64,000 bases of DNA from an uncultured Paracoccaceae bacterium (GCA_937138255.1 CAKZOU010000057.1:124001-188000), one strand, 5' to 3'. Shown: positions 9,490 to 20,091, numbered from the stretch's first letter. Translations and numbers: made by a program. Notes: generated by a model not told the origin, from the sequence alone.

Positions 9490-9573
9490 GTTTTTGTGAA
9501 GCCGCTTTTGCTAGTGGTCGTTCTGACGGGACTTTCCGGGCGCAGCCACTCAACCCGGTGCAGGAGAACAGCG

Positions 9574-10416
9574 ATGGGTTACGAAACGATTTCGGTGATT
9601 GTTACCGATCAGGCCTCGGATGCGGGAGCGCTGCAGGCCGCACTTGCCCTAGCCGAATTGGAGGGCGCACACCTCGATGTTCACTGTGTCGGGATAGATC
9701 CCGCTCGGTATGAACCGATGCCGGCCGGAACAGCGGCGATCGTTCTTGAAACAGGCGCGGCAGAAGCACGAGAAAGAGCCGATTCCCTTGAAAAATGGGT
9801 GCGCTCGGCCTTTGCGATCGACAGGCAAAGTGTTGCCACTCAAGCCGTCGTCATTCCCCATCTTGGCCTGGACACTCTTGTAGGCCGGTTGACGCGCTAC
9901 TCCGATCTCGTCGTCGCCGCAAAACCCTATGGCGCTGGCCGGACGCCGGTTCAGGTCAATATCCTCGAAGCAGAGCTTTTTGGAACCGGTGCTCCCGTCC
10001 TGGTCGTTCCGGAGAAAGCCGAAATGGCCACCAAGAGCTTTGATCGAATTATCATTGCCTGGAATGAGAGCAGCGAATCCTTCGCTGCAATCCGTGCTGC
10101 CTTGCCTTTCCTAAAGCGGGCCGGACGTGTTGATATCGTCATGATCGACCCGCCCACCCATTCGCCCGAACGCTCGGATCCGGGCGGCGCCGTCTGCCTG
10201 ATGCTCGCGCGCCACGGCATCAAAGCCGAAGTTTCAATTCTGTCACGAACCTTGCCAAGAGTTTCAGAAGTCCTTGCGCGTTTTGCGACCGAGAATGGCG
10301 CCAATCTGATTGTTATGGGGGCTTACGGCCATTCGCGGTTCCGCGAGTCGCTTCTGGGCGGCGCAACCCGCGATATGCTTGAGGGCACGAGCCTGCCGCT
10401 CTTGATGGCTCACTGA
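9574..10416 (+). CDS. Tandem universal stress protein (UspA family)
   Basis: The 280-residue protein contains two UspA-type halves. The C-terminal half ends with the nucleotide-binding signature G-x2-G-x9-G-(S/T) in GAYGHSRFRESLLGGATRDM. The N-terminal half starts YETISVIVTDQASDAGALQA and has a degenerate form. I set the start at 9574, with CAGGAG seven bases upstream. It lies between ccoN and fnrL, divergent from ccoN around a shared FNR box, so it is probably induced under low oxygen. The exact role of the family member is unknown. Confidence 0.85.
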   Translation: MGYETISVIVTDQASDAGALQAALALAELEGAHLDVHCVGIDPARYEPMPAGTAAIVLETGAAEARERADSLEKWVRSAFAIDRQSVATQAVVIPHLGLDTLVGRLTRYSDLVVAAKPYGAGRTPVQVNILEAELFGTGAPVLVVPEKAEMATKSFDRIIIAWNESSESFAAIRAALPFLKRAGRVDIVMIDPPTHSPERSDPGGAVCLMLARHGIKAEVSILSRTLPRVSEVLARFATENGANLIVMGAYGHSRFRESLLGGATRDMLEGTSLPLLMAH

Positions 10417-10459
10417 GGCAATGATCGGAGAAAGAAAATGGACGGCACCTGAGGGCTGG

Positions 10460-11197
10460 TCAGGCGACCATGCCGCCGTCCATATCATCGCCCGTTTCCG
10501 CGATGAGTTCCTGAAAATCCGGCACCTGAATCCGGCGTTTGCCTTCAAGAAAGATGACGCCGTCGTTCTTCAGTGCCGAGATCTGGCGGCTAACGGTTTC
10601 CAGTGTGAGACCGAGGTAGTCGGCCATCGCTTCGCGGGTGAGCGGCAGGTCAATCGCGATCGGACCCTTGAGCGCGCGCATCCCGATCACCGACTCGCGG
10701 CGGGCGATGATGGTCAGAAGGCTCGCAATCTTTTCCCGCGCGGTCTTGCGACCAAGGATCAGCATCCATTCGCGGGCGGCATCAAGTTCGTCGAGGGTCA
10801 TGTCGAGAAGCCGCTCGGCCACGTGAGGCGTATTGAGAAGAAGCTGCTCAAACGGCCTGCGCCGGAAACAGCACAACGTCACGTCGCTCACGGCCGTCAC
10901 ATCATAGAGCGAGACGCCGCGACCGGGCCTGCCAATGAAATCCGAGGGCAAGAGAAGGCCGACCATCTGGGTCCGGCCATCTTCAAGCGTCTGGCTGATG
11001 GAAGCGACGCCGCGCACAACCGAACCGAGAAACGCCAGATCATCGCCGGCCCATGCAATCGGCTGGCCGGCCTCATAGTTGCGGTAATATTTGATCTCCT
11101 CCAGCCGCGCGAGTTCGTCCGCGTCGCACTTGGCGCATACGGCGCGGTGGCGGATCGGACATTCGCCGCAATTGGTATCAGACATCGACTGGGCCAT
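10460..11197 (-). CDS. fnrL: Oxygen-sensing transcription regulator FnrL (Crp/Fnr family)
   Basis: The 245-residue protein has an N-terminal cysteine cluster (C10, C13, C21, C24 in CGECPIRHRAVCAKC), a cyclic-nucleotide-like beta barrel with another cysteine pair in VTLCCFRRR, and a C-terminal helix-turn-helix. The recognition helix contains ETVSRQ, the E-x2-SR pattern that reads TTGAT half sites. It carries an oxygen-labile [4Fe-4S] cluster and activates microaerobic genes. Start: the ATG at 11197 has GGGGAC upstream; an internal ATG at 11185 is also possible. The two FNR boxes in the cco block are likely targets. Confidence 0.93.
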   Translation of the reverse strand: MAQSMSDTNCGECPIRHRAVCAKCDADELARLEEIKYYRNYEAGQPIAWAGDDLAFLGSVVRGVASISQTLEDGRTQMVGLLLPSDFIGRPGRGVSLYDVTAVSDVTLCCFRRRPFEQLLLNTPHVAERLLDMTLDELDAAREWMLILGRKTAREKIASLLTIIARRESVIGMRALKGPIAIDLPLTREAMADYLGLTLETVSRQISALKNDGVIFLEGKRRIQVPDFQELIAETGDDMDGGMVA

Positions 11198-11230
11198 CGG
11201 CAACTGTCCCCATACTCGCGCGCACCATGG

Positions 11231-11245
11231 TGTGACCTTAATCAC
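11231..11245. promoter_or_regulatory. Imperfect FNR/CRP-type palindrome between fnrL and hemN
   Basis: TGTGACCTTAATCAC contains the dyad GTGA-N6-TCAC. The spacing is that of the FNR/CRP family, but G and C replace the outer T and A of the FnrL core, making it look more CRP-like. It lies about 20 bases upstream of hemN and 34 upstream of fnrL and could control either. The binding protein is not known. Confidence 0.45.
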
Positions 11246-11264
11246 TTTCTGCAAAGGAAATGCA

Positions 11265-12620
11265 ATGGCTTCCCACGAAAAGCTCCGGCAACTGGGGCTC
11301 TTTGAGGCCCGGGCGCCGCGCTACACCAGCTACCCGCCCGCCAACCATTTTTCGGATGATATCGGCCCCGCGACAGTTGCCGGCTGGATGGGGGCGATCA
11401 AGCCTGGCACGCCGATCTCGCTTTATGTCCATATCCCCTATTGCCGGCGGCTCTGCTGGTTTTGCGCCTGCCGCACCCAAGGAACATCGACCGACAGGCC
11501 GCTCGTGCCCTATCTTGCGCTTCTGAAACAAGAGCTTACCGAGGTTGGTCGCCATCTGCATCCCGATGTGCGGATTGGTCAGGTTCACCTTGGCGGCGGC
11601 ACCCCGACCCTGCTCAACCCCGAGATGATCGCCGATCTAGGTCAGACCCTGCGTAATTTCCGCGAATGGACCGATGACGCGACCTTCTCGGTCGAGATTG
11701 ATCCCACCGAGGTCGATCAAGCGCGAATTGACGCACTGGCCGCCGCCGGCATGACCCGCGCCTCGATCGGTGTGCAGGATTTCGACACCGTGGTGCAGGA
11801 AGCCATCGGCCGCCTTCAGAGCTTTGAGCAGACCCGCGATGTCGTTGCCATGCTGCGGGCGGCGGGCGTCAGCTCGGTCAACATGGATATTCTCTACGGC
11901 CTGCCCCACCAGACCCGCGAGCGGATGGCCGACAGCGTGCAGCGCGTCCTCTCTCTCAGCCCCGACCGCGTGGCGCTTTACGGCTATGCCCATGTGCCGT
12001 GGATGGCCAAGCGTCAGGTCTTGATCCCCGGCGACGCCCTGCCCGATGCCGAAGCGCGGCTCGAGCTGTTCGACACCGCGCGTGAGCTGTTCCTCTGGGA
12101 CGGCTATACCGAAATCGGCATCGATCACTATGCCCGCCCGACCGACAGCATGGCCAAAGCGCTCGAGAACGGCACCTTGCGCCGCAATTTCCAGGGCTAT
12201 ACCGACGATCCTTTCGACGTTTTGATCGGCATCGGCGCTTCGGCCATTTCGCGCTATCCGCAGGGCTATGCCCAGAACATCTCGGCCTCGGCCAAATACG
12301 CAAGCGCCGTCGACTCCGGCTCTCTGGCAACCGAACGCGGCCATACGATGACCGCCGATGATCAACTGCGCGCCGACATGATCGAGGGGCTGATGTGCCA
12401 GTTCAGCATCGACCTTGACCAGCTGTCGAAGAAGCACGGCATTCCCGTGTCGCAGCTGATGGCGATGACCGAGGGGATGCGTGAACGGTTCCGCGCCCAG
12501 ATCCGTCTGGATGGCAACAAGATTGCCCTTGTCGAAGAGGCCCGCCTGATTGCCCGCCTCGCCGCGCAAGAGGTCGATGCCTATTCGATGCCCGAAGGAC
12601 GACATAGCCGCGCACTCTGA
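11265..12620 (+). CDS. hemN: Oxygen-independent coproporphyrinogen III dehydrogenase
   Basis: The 451-residue protein carries the radical-SAM cysteine motif C-x3-C-x2-C-x-C in HIPYCRRLCWFCACRTQ and the glycine-rich VHLGGGTPTLL strand, and has the full length of genuine HemN. It uses S-adenosylmethionine radicals to make protoporphyrinogen IX without oxygen in heme or bacteriochlorophyll synthesis. I chose the ATG at 11265 (MASHEKLRQLGLFEARAPRY), with AAAGGAA upstream. It is divergent from fnrL across a CRP/FNR-like palindrome, the same fnrL-hemN order as in Rhodobacter (hemZ). Confidence 0.94.
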   Translation: MASHEKLRQLGLFEARAPRYTSYPPANHFSDDIGPATVAGWMGAIKPGTPISLYVHIPYCRRLCWFCACRTQGTSTDRPLVPYLALLKQELTEVGRHLHPDVRIGQVHLGGGTPTLLNPEMIADLGQTLRNFREWTDDATFSVEIDPTEVDQARIDALAAAGMTRASIGVQDFDTVVQEAIGRLQSFEQTRDVVAMLRAAGVSSVNMDILYGLPHQTRERMADSVQRVLSLSPDRVALYGYAHVPWMAKRQVLIPGDALPDAEARLELFDTARELFLWDGYTEIGIDHYARPTDSMAKALENGTLRRNFQGYTDDPFDVLIGIGASAISRYPQGYAQNISASAKYASAVDSGSLATERGHTMTADDQLRADMIEGLMCQFSIDLDQLSKKHGIPVSQLMAMTEGMRERFRAQIRLDGNKIALVEEARLIARLAAQEVDAYSMPEGRHSRAL

Positions 12621-12677
12621 GCGTGGCACTTGCACCGCCCCGTCGCCCGTGCCACGAGAACGGCGGGAGGACTATCC

Positions 12678-13856
12678 ATGCGTATCGGGATCATTTCACT
12701 GGTTGCGGCCTATGTGCTGAGCCAGTTCTACCGGGCCTTCCTTGCCGTCCTCACACCCGCGCTGTCAACCGACCTCGGGGCCACACCTGAAGACCTCGCC
12801 AGCGCCTCTGGCCTGTGGTTCCTGATCTTCGCCGCCATGCAGATCCCCGTAGGCGCGGCGCTCGATTCCATCGGCCCCCGCAAGACCGCGGCGGGCCTCT
12901 TTGCCCTCGGCGGCGCGGGCGGTGCTGCGGTTTTCGCGCTTGCCCAGACGCCGGGCCACATCTCTTTGGCGATGGCCCTCATCGGGATCGGCTGTTCGCC
13001 GGTTCTCATGGCCGCCTATTTCATCTTCGCGCGGGTCTATCCCGCCGCCGTTTTCGCCACGCTCGCTGGGGCAACCATCGGCTTCGGCTCGCTGGGCAAT
13101 ATCGTCAGCTCTGCGCCTATGGCATGGGCCGCGGAAGCCTTTGGCTGGCGCGGGACGATGTGGGCCCTTTCGGCCCTTACGCTTGTTGTGGCTGGCCTTG
13201 TCTGGCTGACCGTGCGCGATCCCGAAAAGGTCGTCTCCGAACATCGCGGCTCGGTGCTCGATCTGCTCAAGATGCCGGTGATCTGGCCGATCCTTGCGAT
13301 GATGCTGGTCAACTATGCCCCTGCCGCCGGCCTGCGCGGCCTATGGGCCGGCCCCTATACCCGCGATGTATTCGGCGCGGACGCAGGCATGATCGGCTCG
13401 GTCACGCTGGTGATGAGCATTGCAATGGTGATCGGCAATTTCGCCTATGGCCCGCTCGATCGCCTGTTCAAAACCCGCAAATGGGTGATCTTCACCGGCA
13501 ACCTGATGGGGGCCGTGGCGATCTTTGCCCTCTATGCCGTGGCCGATCAGAACATCTGGCTCTCGGCCGCCCTTCTGGCCGTTATCGGCGCGGCAGGCGC
13601 CTCTTTCCCGGTGATCGTCGCCCATGGGCGCGCCTTCTTCCCGCCACACCTGACGGGCCGTGGCGTGACCCTCCTCAACCTCTTCGGCATCGGTGGCGTT
13701 GGCGTCATGCAGATGGTCACGGGCCGTATCTTCAAGGCCGCCTCCGGCCCTGATGTTGCCGCCTCAGCCCCCTATCAGACGCTCTTTGCCTTTTTCGGTG
13801 TTCTGGTGCTGTGTGGCCTTGCCGCCTATCTCTTCGCCAAAGACAGGACAGACTGA
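12678..13856 (+). CDS. Major facilitator superfamily permease
   Basis: The 392-residue protein has about 12 hydrophobic segments. The N-terminal region VAAYVLSQFYRAFLAVLTPAL and the loop GAALDSIGPRKTAAGLFALGG correspond to the MFS first helix and the conserved motif A after helix 2. GGGAGG precedes the ATG at 12678. The substrate cannot be assigned. A GC-rich hairpin (13858-13882) separates it from asd. Confidence 0.8.
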   Translation: MRIGIISLVAAYVLSQFYRAFLAVLTPALSTDLGATPEDLASASGLWFLIFAAMQIPVGAALDSIGPRKTAAGLFALGGAGGAAVFALAQTPGHISLAMALIGIGCSPVLMAAYFIFARVYPAAVFATLAGATIGFGSLGNIVSSAPMAWAAEAFGWRGTMWALSALTLVVAGLVWLTVRDPEKVVSEHRGSVLDLLKMPVIWPILAMMLVNYAPAAGLRGLWAGPYTRDVFGADAGMIGSVTLVMSIAMVIGNFAYGPLDRLFKTRKWVIFTGNLMGAVAIFALYAVADQNIWLSAALLAVIGAAGASFPVIVAHGRAFFPPHLTGRGVTLLNLFGIGGVGVMQMVTGRIFKAASGPDVAASAPYQTLFAFFGVLVLCGLAAYLFAKDRTD

Positions 13857-13857
13857 C

Positions 13858-13882
13858 GCGGCCCCTTTTCCTCAAGGGCCGC
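13858..13882 (+). terminator. GC-rich hairpin after the MFS gene
   Basis: GCGGCCC at 13858-13864 pairs perfectly with GGGCCGC at 13876-13882 across an 11-base loop. There is no T-run after it, so it is only a possible terminator or attenuator upstream of asd. Confidence 0.4.
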
Positions 13883-13923
13883 AGCCGGTATAGGGCGCGC
13901 GTCTCAAGTAAGGAGCAAGGCCA

Positions 13924-14946
13924 ATGGGCTATAAAGTCGTCGTCGTCGGCGCCACGGGCAATGTGGGCCACGAAATGCTGAACATTCTCGCCGAGCGCGA
14001 GTTCCCGGTTGATGAGATCGCAGCGCTTGCGTCGCGCAAATCTCTCGGCACCGAAGTCAGCTTTGGCGAGCGAACTTTGAAGACCCAAGACCTCGATACC
14101 TTCGATTTCACCGGCTGGGATATCGCGCTTTTCGCCATCGGCTCGGACGCGACCAAGATCTATGCCCCCAAGGCCGCGAGCCAAGGCTGCGTGGTGATCG
14201 ATAACTCCTCGCTCTATCGTTATGATCCCGATGTGCCGCTGATCGTGCCCGAGGTGAACGCCGACGCGGTCGTGGGCTATACCAAGAAGAACATCATCGC
14301 CAACCCCAACTGCTCGACCGCGCAGATGGTGGTGGCGCTGAAGCCGCTGCACGACCGCGCCAAGATCAAGCGGGTTGTCGTCTCCACCTATCAGTCGGTC
14401 TCCGGCACCGGCAAGGAAGCCATCGATGAGCTGTGGAACCAGACCAAGGGGATGTATGTCCCCGGTCAGGAAGTCGCGCCGAGCGTCTATCCCAAGCAGA
14501 TCGCCTTCAACGTGATCCCGCACATCGACGTGTTCCTCGACAGCGGCGACACGAAGGAAGAGTGGAAGATGGTCACCGAGACCAAGAAGATCCTCGACAA
14601 GTCGATCAAAGTCACCGCGACCTGCGTGCGCGTTCCGGTGTTCGTGGGCCACTCGGAATCGATCAACGTCGAGTTTGAAGAGTTCCTCGACTGGGAAGAA
14701 GCCACCGACATCCTGCGCGAAGCGCCGGGCATCATGGTTGTCGACAAGCGCGAGGCCGGCGGCTACGTCACCCCGATCGAATGCGTGGGCGACTATGCCA
14801 CCTTCATCAGCCGCATCCGTCAGGACGTCACGGTCGAGAACGGCATCAACTTCTGGTGCGTGTCGGACAACCTTCGCAAGGGTGCCGCGCTCAACGCCGT
14901 GCAGATCGCCGAGGTTCTGGGCCAGCGCTGCCTGAAGAAGGGCTAG
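13924..14946 (+). CDS. asd: Aspartate-semialdehyde dehydrogenase
   Basis: The 340-residue protein begins with a Rossmann GATGNVG motif (residues 9-15) and has the active-site Cys130 in NPNCSTAQM. The SVSGTGKEAIDEL region follows. It reduces aspartyl phosphate to aspartate semialdehyde, the branch-point for lysine, threonine, methionine and cell-wall diaminopimelate. AAGGAGCAAGGCC precedes the ATG. Its TAG stop shares the palindrome CTAG (14943-14946) with the convergent cyclase gene. Confidence 0.95.
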   Translation: MGYKVVVVGATGNVGHEMLNILAEREFPVDEIAALASRKSLGTEVSFGERTLKTQDLDTFDFTGWDIALFAIGSDATKIYAPKAASQGCVVIDNSSLYRYDPDVPLIVPEVNADAVVGYTKKNIIANPNCSTAQMVVALKPLHDRAKIKRVVVSTYQSVSGTGKEAIDELWNQTKGMYVPGQEVAPSVYPKQIAFNVIPHIDVFLDSGDTKEEWKMVTETKKILDKSIKVTATCVRVPVFVGHSESINVEFEEFLDWEEATDILREAPGIMVVDKREAGGYVTPIECVGDYATFISRIRQDVTVENGINFWCVSDNLRKGAALNAVQIAEVLGQRCLKKG

Positions 14947-16598
14947 GGCCGGGCGACCGAATAAAGCTCGTCAGCAAATGCCGCGTGTTCCTTGGGAAGG
15001 AGCACGCGGATAGACTGGATCGACGGCGTGAAGGTCAGGCTTTCCACCATCATCTCCTGTTTGGCGGCGCCAGTCCCGTCGCCAATTTCCCTAAGAACCA
15101 TGCCCAACAACTTCTGCAGGATACGGTTGTCTCTGTTGGCATGGGCAAGGGCTTCGGTCACCGTCTTTGCTTTGTCGAATTGGCCGGTCAGGAAATAGCA
15201 GATCGCCAAAGGGAAGGTTCGCTCGGCCTCGAGTGGATCGTCGTTTGACAGGGTCATGGAATACTCAAGCCGCTCGACCGCCCCCCGTAGATCGTTCTTG
15301 AGGATCATCGCCGTAGCCAGCGCTCCAAAGCCGATCAGATAAGTCGGGTTGAGCTTGAGGGCATATTCGGCGTCGCGCAGGGCTGCGTCTGCGTCACCTT
15401 TCACAAGACCGTTGAGATTGGACCGCGCCGAATAAAGGAAATCGACCTTGGGTGCCTGTTTGATGGCAAGATTGAGCCCGTCTTCGAGCTGCTTGATCCG
15501 CTCCTGAGGCATCGGCTCATAGCTTGCCGCGCACAGCATCACCTCCCCAACGGCGAGCATCGCAAGAGCCATGGGATCATCCGGGACAAGCTCAACTGCC
15601 CGCTCCATAAGAGCCAAGGCGCGCTGCCAGCTGGAATAGGTCGCCCTGTAGAAGTTGCGCGCCGCGCGTGATCTTAGTTCGGAGATGCTCAGCTCGTCGT
15701 CCGCAAGCGCCTCGAGCCTGTTGGCGTCATAGGCATTGATCTGAATCCGCAGGTCTGCGTTGATTTTGGCAGAGATTTGATCGCCGAATTCAAAGATATC
15801 TGTAATGTCGCCATCGTAGTTGCGCGAAAACAAGGTCTCGGCGGTCTCGCACAGCACCATCGACAAGTTCATCCGCGCCTTGGCGCCCGAAACCCTGAGA
15901 CGCCCGCGAATCCGGTAGACGGTCTTGACCCCCTCGCCCGCGCTTTCGATCGTCTTGATTCCAGTCCGGCGCGAGAGGTTCATCAGGATCTGTTCGCGCA
16001 ACTCCTCTGCATGAGACTGAATCTCGTCGGTTGCCGGGGCATATTCGAATTCCTCGACAAGGACAGTTGGCAACTCCCCCTTGGCGGCATTGCCCTTTTT
16101 CTTCTGGGCCGGCCGCCACTGATAGCCCTGCACGGGATAGGGGATGTTCTTGAGGTCGAAAGAGCCTGCATCCTCGAACTGCGCCGCCAGTTGACCCGTC
16201 AATTGCCGGAAAAGGTCTTGCGAGACCATCATCCCGCCCGGCGGTGCCTGCCCCTGAAGGCGCGAAGCGAGGTTTACCCCCGCGCCATAGAAATCCTCGT
16301 CATCCTCGACGATCTCGCCAATATGCGCGCCGATCCTGATCTTGAGGTTTTCGTTGCCGCTCAGCGTCTGCAGAAGCTCGAGCGCACAGGCGATACCGGC
16401 ATGGACAGAGCCGAAGGCAATGATCCAGCCATCGCCCATGCGTTTAAGGATTTCTCCGCCATGATTGGTGGAATGGGGGCGAACATAGGTTTCGTTGAGG
16501 TCGCGAACGGCGACGATGCTGGCCTCTTCGTCTTCGGCCATCATGCGCGAATAGCCGACGACATCGGCCACCATGATTACCGCCAGACGGCTTTTCAT
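14943..16598 (-). CDS. Class III adenylate/guanylate cyclase with C-terminal repeat region
   Basis: The 551-residue protein has an N-terminal class III nucleotide cyclase domain (about residues 1-170). Both metal-binding aspartates are visible, in MVADVVGYSR and RMGDGWIIAFGS, and the transition-state Asn and Arg lie in GVNLASRLQG, so it looks catalytically complete. The middle and C-terminus resemble the YfbA/TolB-like N-domain plus TPR repeats found in many alphaproteobacterial cyclases. It would make cAMP or cGMP in response to an unknown input. I chose the ATG at 16598 because GGGGAG lies eight bases upstream; an ATG at 16613 is less well supported. Confidence 0.83.
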   Translation of the reverse strand: MKSRLAVIMVADVVGYSRMMAEDEEASIVAVRDLNETYVRPHSTNHGGEILKRMGDGWIIAFGSVHAGIACALELLQTLSGNENLKIRIGAHIGEIVEDDEDFYGAGVNLASRLQGQAPPGGMMVSQDLFRQLTGQLAAQFEDAGSFDLKNIPYPVQGYQWRPAQKKKGNAAKGELPTVLVEEFEYAPATDEIQSHAEELREQILMNLSRRTGIKTIESAGEGVKTVYRIRGRLRVSGAKARMNLSMVLCETAETLFSRNYDGDITDIFEFGDQISAKINADLRIQINAYDANRLEALADDELSISELRSRAARNFYRATYSSWQRALALMERAVELVPDDPMALAMLAVGEVMLCAASYEPMPQERIKQLEDGLNLAIKQAPKVDFLYSARSNLNGLVKGDADAALRDAEYALKLNPTYLIGFGALATAMILKNDLRGAVERLEYSMTLSNDDPLEAERTFPLAICYFLTGQFDKAKTVTEALAHANRDNRILQKLLGMVLREIGDGTGAAKQEMMVESLTFTPSIQSIRVLLPKEHAAFADELYSVARP

Positions 16599-16659
16599 AC
16601 TCGAACTCCCCATTCGCTGATGAAGAGCTTACCACTACTTTGCGAAAGACAAAGCCCGA

Positions 16660-17307
16660 TCAGATCGGTGCGAAAGCACCTGTCTCGCCGTCGAAATACT
16701 CAAGCCCACCTTCGCCGATATCGTTCCAAAGCCCGTGGAGGCTGAGCATATCGTCCTCAACGGCCGCTTTAACAAAGGGAAAGGTCATCAGGTTCTCAAG
16801 CGAGACAACCACCGCTTCTTTCTCAAGCTGGCGGGTGCGTTCCTCATCACTGCCGGGGGAAAGGCGTTCAAATCCCGGACGGAGGATATCCATCCAGCGC
16901 CCGACAAAGCTCGATTTCTTGTCGAGCTCGGGCGCATGGCCGGAACACATATCGTAACAGCCCTTAACGCCGCCGCAGCTTGAGTGGCCCAACACGATCA
17001 GATGGGCAACCTTCAGCGCCGTAACGGCATATTCGACCGCTGCCGATGTGCCGTGAGGCTCGCCGTCAGGCTCATAGGGCGGAACAAGGTTGGCGACGTT
17101 GCGGTGGATAAAGAACTCGCCCTGATCAGCCCCAAAGATCGAGGTGACATGAACCCGGCTGTCACAGCAGGAAATAACCATCGCACGGGGATGCTGCCCA
17201 CCTTCGGCAAGGCGGCGATACCAGCTCCGATTCTCGGCATAGGATGTTGCCTTCCAGCCGTGATACCGGCGGGACAGGTATTCAGGTAGGGGTCGTGCGC
17301 TTTTCAT
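16660..17307 (-). CDS. Beta-class carbonic anhydrase
   Basis: The 215-residue protein has the zinc ligands of beta carbonic anhydrases: a Cys and the catalytic Asp-Arg pair in ISCCDSRVH (C48, D49, R51), His108 and Cys111 in GHSSCGGV. It hydrates CO2 to bicarbonate. AGGAG lies upstream of the ATG. The neighbouring cyclase is transcribed in the same direction 61 bases downstream. Some class III cyclases respond to bicarbonate, but a functional link here is only a guess. Confidence 0.93.
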   Translation of the reverse strand: MKSARPLPEYLSRRYHGWKATSYAENRSWYRRLAEGGQHPRAMVISCCDSRVHVTSIFGADQGEFFIHRNVANLVPPYEPDGEPHGTSAAVEYAVTALKVAHLIVLGHSSCGGVKGCYDMCSGHAPELDKKSSFVGRWMDILRPGFERLSPGSDEERTRQLEKEAVVVSLENLMTFPFVKAAVEDDMLSLHGLWNDIGEGGLEYFDGETGAFAPI

Positions 17308-17401
17308 GGCCTCTCCTGTGGTCGGTTCAATGCTAGATAGGCAGCATTTTCGGGAATTTCGAGAGGGAAAACGACCCGGCGGAAATACCTTGAAAACCTT
17401 G

Positions 17402-17418
17402 ACCCCCTATCTGGGGGT
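17402..17418 (+). promoter_or_regulatory. Hairpin covering the ribosome-binding site of the next gene
   Basis: ACCCCC (17402-17407) and GGGGGT (17413-17418) form a perfect 6-bp stem with loop TATCT. The GGGGG arm is the only Shine-Dalgarno-like sequence before the ATG at 17420, so this stem would hide it. A thermometer-type or attenuating role is possible; a wrong start assignment is the alternative. Confidence 0.4.
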
Positions 17419-17419
17419 T

Positions 17420-17830
17420 ATGCACACCAATTCTCCCGACCCGTCTGGGCACCGCAATCAATCCTCAATTTCCCTCCTTCGGGTGACCGACAGGTTTGAT
17501 GCTGATCGCGAGAAACTTGCCGAGATCTACGCTCGCCTGGGGCGCAAGCAGGCGGCGAAAAGGATCAACGCGGATCTCGGCTGCATCACGAAGCTTGCGG
17601 TCCTTGTAGAGGCGCGCCACGAGCAGGGCCGCCATCTTGAAATTCTGGGCACCCTTGGGGTTCTTCGGGATCTGTCGGAACAAATCGGCCTTGTGCCGAT
17701 GGTTGAAGCCGCCGATGCCCTGATGGGCGCTCTTGAGAGCCAAAATCCCCACGCAATCGGGGCAACTCTGGCGCGGCTGCGCCGCGTTGCGGATCGGGCG
17801 CCCGTCGGCATCTGGCCCTACTGCGGCTAG
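17420..17830 (+). CDS. Conserved hypothetical protein (136 aa)
   Basis: I do not recognise this family. The protein is soluble and mostly helical. The likely conserved core begins around residue 22, VTDRFDADREKLAEIYARLG, and ends in a helix RLRRVADRAPVGIWPYCG. There is no signal peptide or membrane segment. The start is uncertain: the ATG at 17420 is preceded by a hairpin holding GGGGG, and a GTG at 17483 would remove a low-complexity N-terminus. It is divergent from carbonic anhydrase and 60 bases upstream of the aminopeptidase gene. Confidence 0.55.
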   Translation: MHTNSPDPSGHRNQSSISLLRVTDRFDADREKLAEIYARLGRKQAAKRINADLGCITKLAVLVEARHEQGRHLEILGTLGVLRDLSEQIGLVPMVEAADALMGALESQNPHAIGATLARLRRVADRAPVGIWPYCG

Positions 17831-17890
17831 CCCGCCCTTGCGGCGGCAGCCGCATGGTCTAGAGTTGCGTCAACTCACGCAGGACAGACC

Positions 17891-19269
<1,379 letters not shown>

Positions 19270-19270
<1 letters not shown>

Positions 19271-20091
19271 TGGACCGCCGGACAACGCCCGCCAACGCCC
19301 GCGTTGCCGCGGCCGAGCTTCAGGGCGTGGTTGCGGCCGCGGCCTATGTTACCGGCACTCCTTCATTCGTCGCTGTTTCGGTTGCAGACCTCCTGAAGGC
19401 GCCCGACGGGCCGCGCGACAGGCAGCTGCTCTATGGCGCAAAGGTGCGTGTGCTCGAAGATCACGAGGGATGGAGCTTCGTTCAGGCTTCCGATGGCTAT
19501 GTCGGCTATGTGGCAAGCGCCGCGCTTGACGCCAATGCCGCCGCGCCGACCCACCGGATCATCGCCTGCGCGACCCACGCCTATGAGCGGCCCGACTTCA
19601 AATCGCCCGACCGCCTTTCCCTCCCATTCGGGGCCGCCGTTGCAGTCGGCCGGATCGAGGATCGCTATGCCGAAACGCCTCTCGGATACATCCCGGTGGT
19701 TCATCTCGGCCCCATTGCACACTGCTTCAGCGATCCGGTCGAGGTCGCCCGCTTGCATCTCGGAACCCCCTACCTCTGGGGTGGCAACTCGGCTTTCGGC
19801 CTCGATTGCTCGGGCCTCGTTCAGGCGTCGCTTTTGGCCTGCGGCATCCCCTGCCCCGGCGACAGCGATATGCAGAGCGCCGAAGTCGGCGAGCCAATCG
19901 CAAAAGACGAACCCCTTCAACGCGGCGATCTGATCTTCTGGAAAGGCCATGTGGCCATGATGACCGGCCCCGACCGCATGATTCACGCCAACGCGACACA
20001 TATGGCTGTTGTCGAAGAGGATTTCGCAGAAGCCTGCGCGCGCATCGCCGCAAAGGGCGATGGCGCAATCATCGCGCGGCGGCGGCCCTGA
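19270..20091 (+). CDS. NlpC/P60 (C40) cysteine peptidase with SH3-like N-terminus
   Basis: The 273-residue protein has two bacterial SH3-like segments (about residues 25-130) and an NlpC/P60 domain from about residue 150. The catalytic Cys lies in FGLDCSGLVQ and the His in WKGHVAMMTG. Such enzymes cleave gamma-D-Glu-diaminopimelate peptides of peptidoglycan. No clear signal peptide is visible, so it may act on recycled muropeptides with the upstream aminopeptidase. The ATG at 19270 overlaps the previous stop by one base; a GTG one codon earlier is also open. Its TGA abuts the stop of the convergent gene (TGATCA at 20089-20094). Confidence 0.88.
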
